From an uncultured Oxalobacteraceae bacterium (GTDB lineage Bacteria > Pseudomonadota > Gammaproteobacteria > Burkholderiales > Burkholderiaceae), in assembly GCA_946480015.1 (NCBI GenBank), contig CAMLIL010000122.1:1-14708 (forward strand): a stretch of 14,708 nt of DNA. Reading direction: 5' to 3'. The notes beneath the pieces are model-generated. The model was not told the origin of the DNA. It saw only the letters and a list, made by a program, of their open reading frames with translations, and made no database searches. Each line of letters starts with the position of its first letter. The stretch's first letter is position 1. This document shows, piece after piece, positions 14,313 through 14,708 of this stretch. The position numbers and the translations under genes were made by a program.

Positions 14313-14708
14313 TCAGCCAGCCTGATGCGTAACCACGCGGTTGCGGCCGCTGTGCTTGGCGGTGTACAGGGCGCGGTCGGCGTTGCCCAGCAGGGTGGGG
14401 ATGTCGGCCGGATGGTCGGCGCTGTTGGTGGCCACGCCGATGCTGACGGTAACCCTGCCGTGGTCGGGCGCGCTGCTATGCGGAATATCAAGCGCGACGA
14501 TGCGCTGGCGCATGGTTTCGGCCAGGGCCGCGCTTTGCGCCGCATCCATTTCCGGCAAGACCACGGCGAATTCTTCGCCGCCATAGCGGGCGATCAGGTC
14601 GAGCGGGCGCTGCAGCATGGCCGACAGCGCCGCGGCCACCTTGATCAGGGTGTCGTCGCCTTGCTGGTGGCCGTAGGTATCGTTGTAGGCCTTGAAGGCG
14701 TCGATATC
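14313..14708 (-). CDS. Diguanylate cyclase GGDEF domain, C-terminal part (cut by window edge)
   Basis: 132 codons are visible; the N-terminus and any sensor domain lie beyond the right edge. The domain should make cyclic di-GMP from two GTP. It has the metal- and substrate-binding stretch DIDAFKAYNDTYGHQQGD at the visible start, the active-site GGEEF in ARYGGEEFAVVLPE, and VSIGVATN and ADRALYTAKHSGRNRV toward the end. An RPLD motif five residues before GGEEF matches the inhibitory I-site RxxD, so product feedback is likely. All catalytic features seen are intact, so the domain should be active. It ends shortly after the domain (VTHQAG), so no EAL domain follows. Confidence 0.95.
   Translation of the reverse strand, partial: DIDAFKAYNDTYGHQQGDDTLIKVAAALSAMLQRPLDLIARYGGEEFAVVLPEMDAAQSAALAETMRQRIVALDIPHSSAPDHGRVTVSIGVATNSADHPADIPTLLGNADRALYTAKHSGRNRVVTHQAG

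Overview
The window looks like chromosomal DNA from a high-GC betaproteobacterium, most likely an Oxalobacteraceae member (Massilia, Duganella or Janthinobacterium type). That placement is an inference from base composition, the Entner-Doudoroff (ED) gene set and protein flavour. It is not a database result. No rRNA, tRNA, CRISPR array or complete insertion sequence was seen.

Layout. Bases 1-460 hold the 5' part of zwf (minus strand), cut by the left edge. A 352-base regulatory region follows. Then comes a four-gene plus-strand efflux operon (813-5885): an ABC ATPase, an adaptor containing two tandem HlyD-like halves, a lipoprotein adaptor and a MacB/FtsX-type permease. Every junction is a 4-base ATGA overlap. 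Next is a lower-GC minus-strand pair (5935-6791) recognised as a type VI secretion amidase effector of the Tae4 family and its Tai4-type immunity protein, in immunity-first order. A Cys-rich lipoprotein made of 17-residue repeats (7023-7505) converges on a DUF2795 gene (7502-7735), and their stop codons overlap. A minus-strand pgi and SMP-30 lactonase operon (7814-10362) diverges from a plus-strand edd-eda operon (10609-13148). The window closes with a small HExxH metallopeptidase-like gene, a secreted Cys-containing protein of unknown function, and the C-terminal end of a GGEEF diguanylate cyclase cut by the right edge.

How the genes work together. zwf, pgi, edd and eda feed and run the ED route: glucose-6-P to 6-phosphogluconate to KDPG to pyruvate plus glyceraldehyde-3-P. 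The regions before zwf (two copies), pgi and edd share a 13-base core, GTAGTRAAWTTHM, resembling operators of the RpiR-family, KDPG-responsive regulator HexR. The three transcription units are therefore probably one regulon, although accessory genes have separated zwf from the rest. No 6-phosphogluconolactonase of the Pgl type is visible; the SMP-30 lactonase coupled to pgi is a candidate substitute.

The most unusual items are the duplicated-adaptor efflux operon (three adaptor-like units from two genes, no TolC partner in view), the alternating Glu/Lys Cys-repeat lipoprotein, and the orphan immunity-first Tae4/Tai4-like pair.
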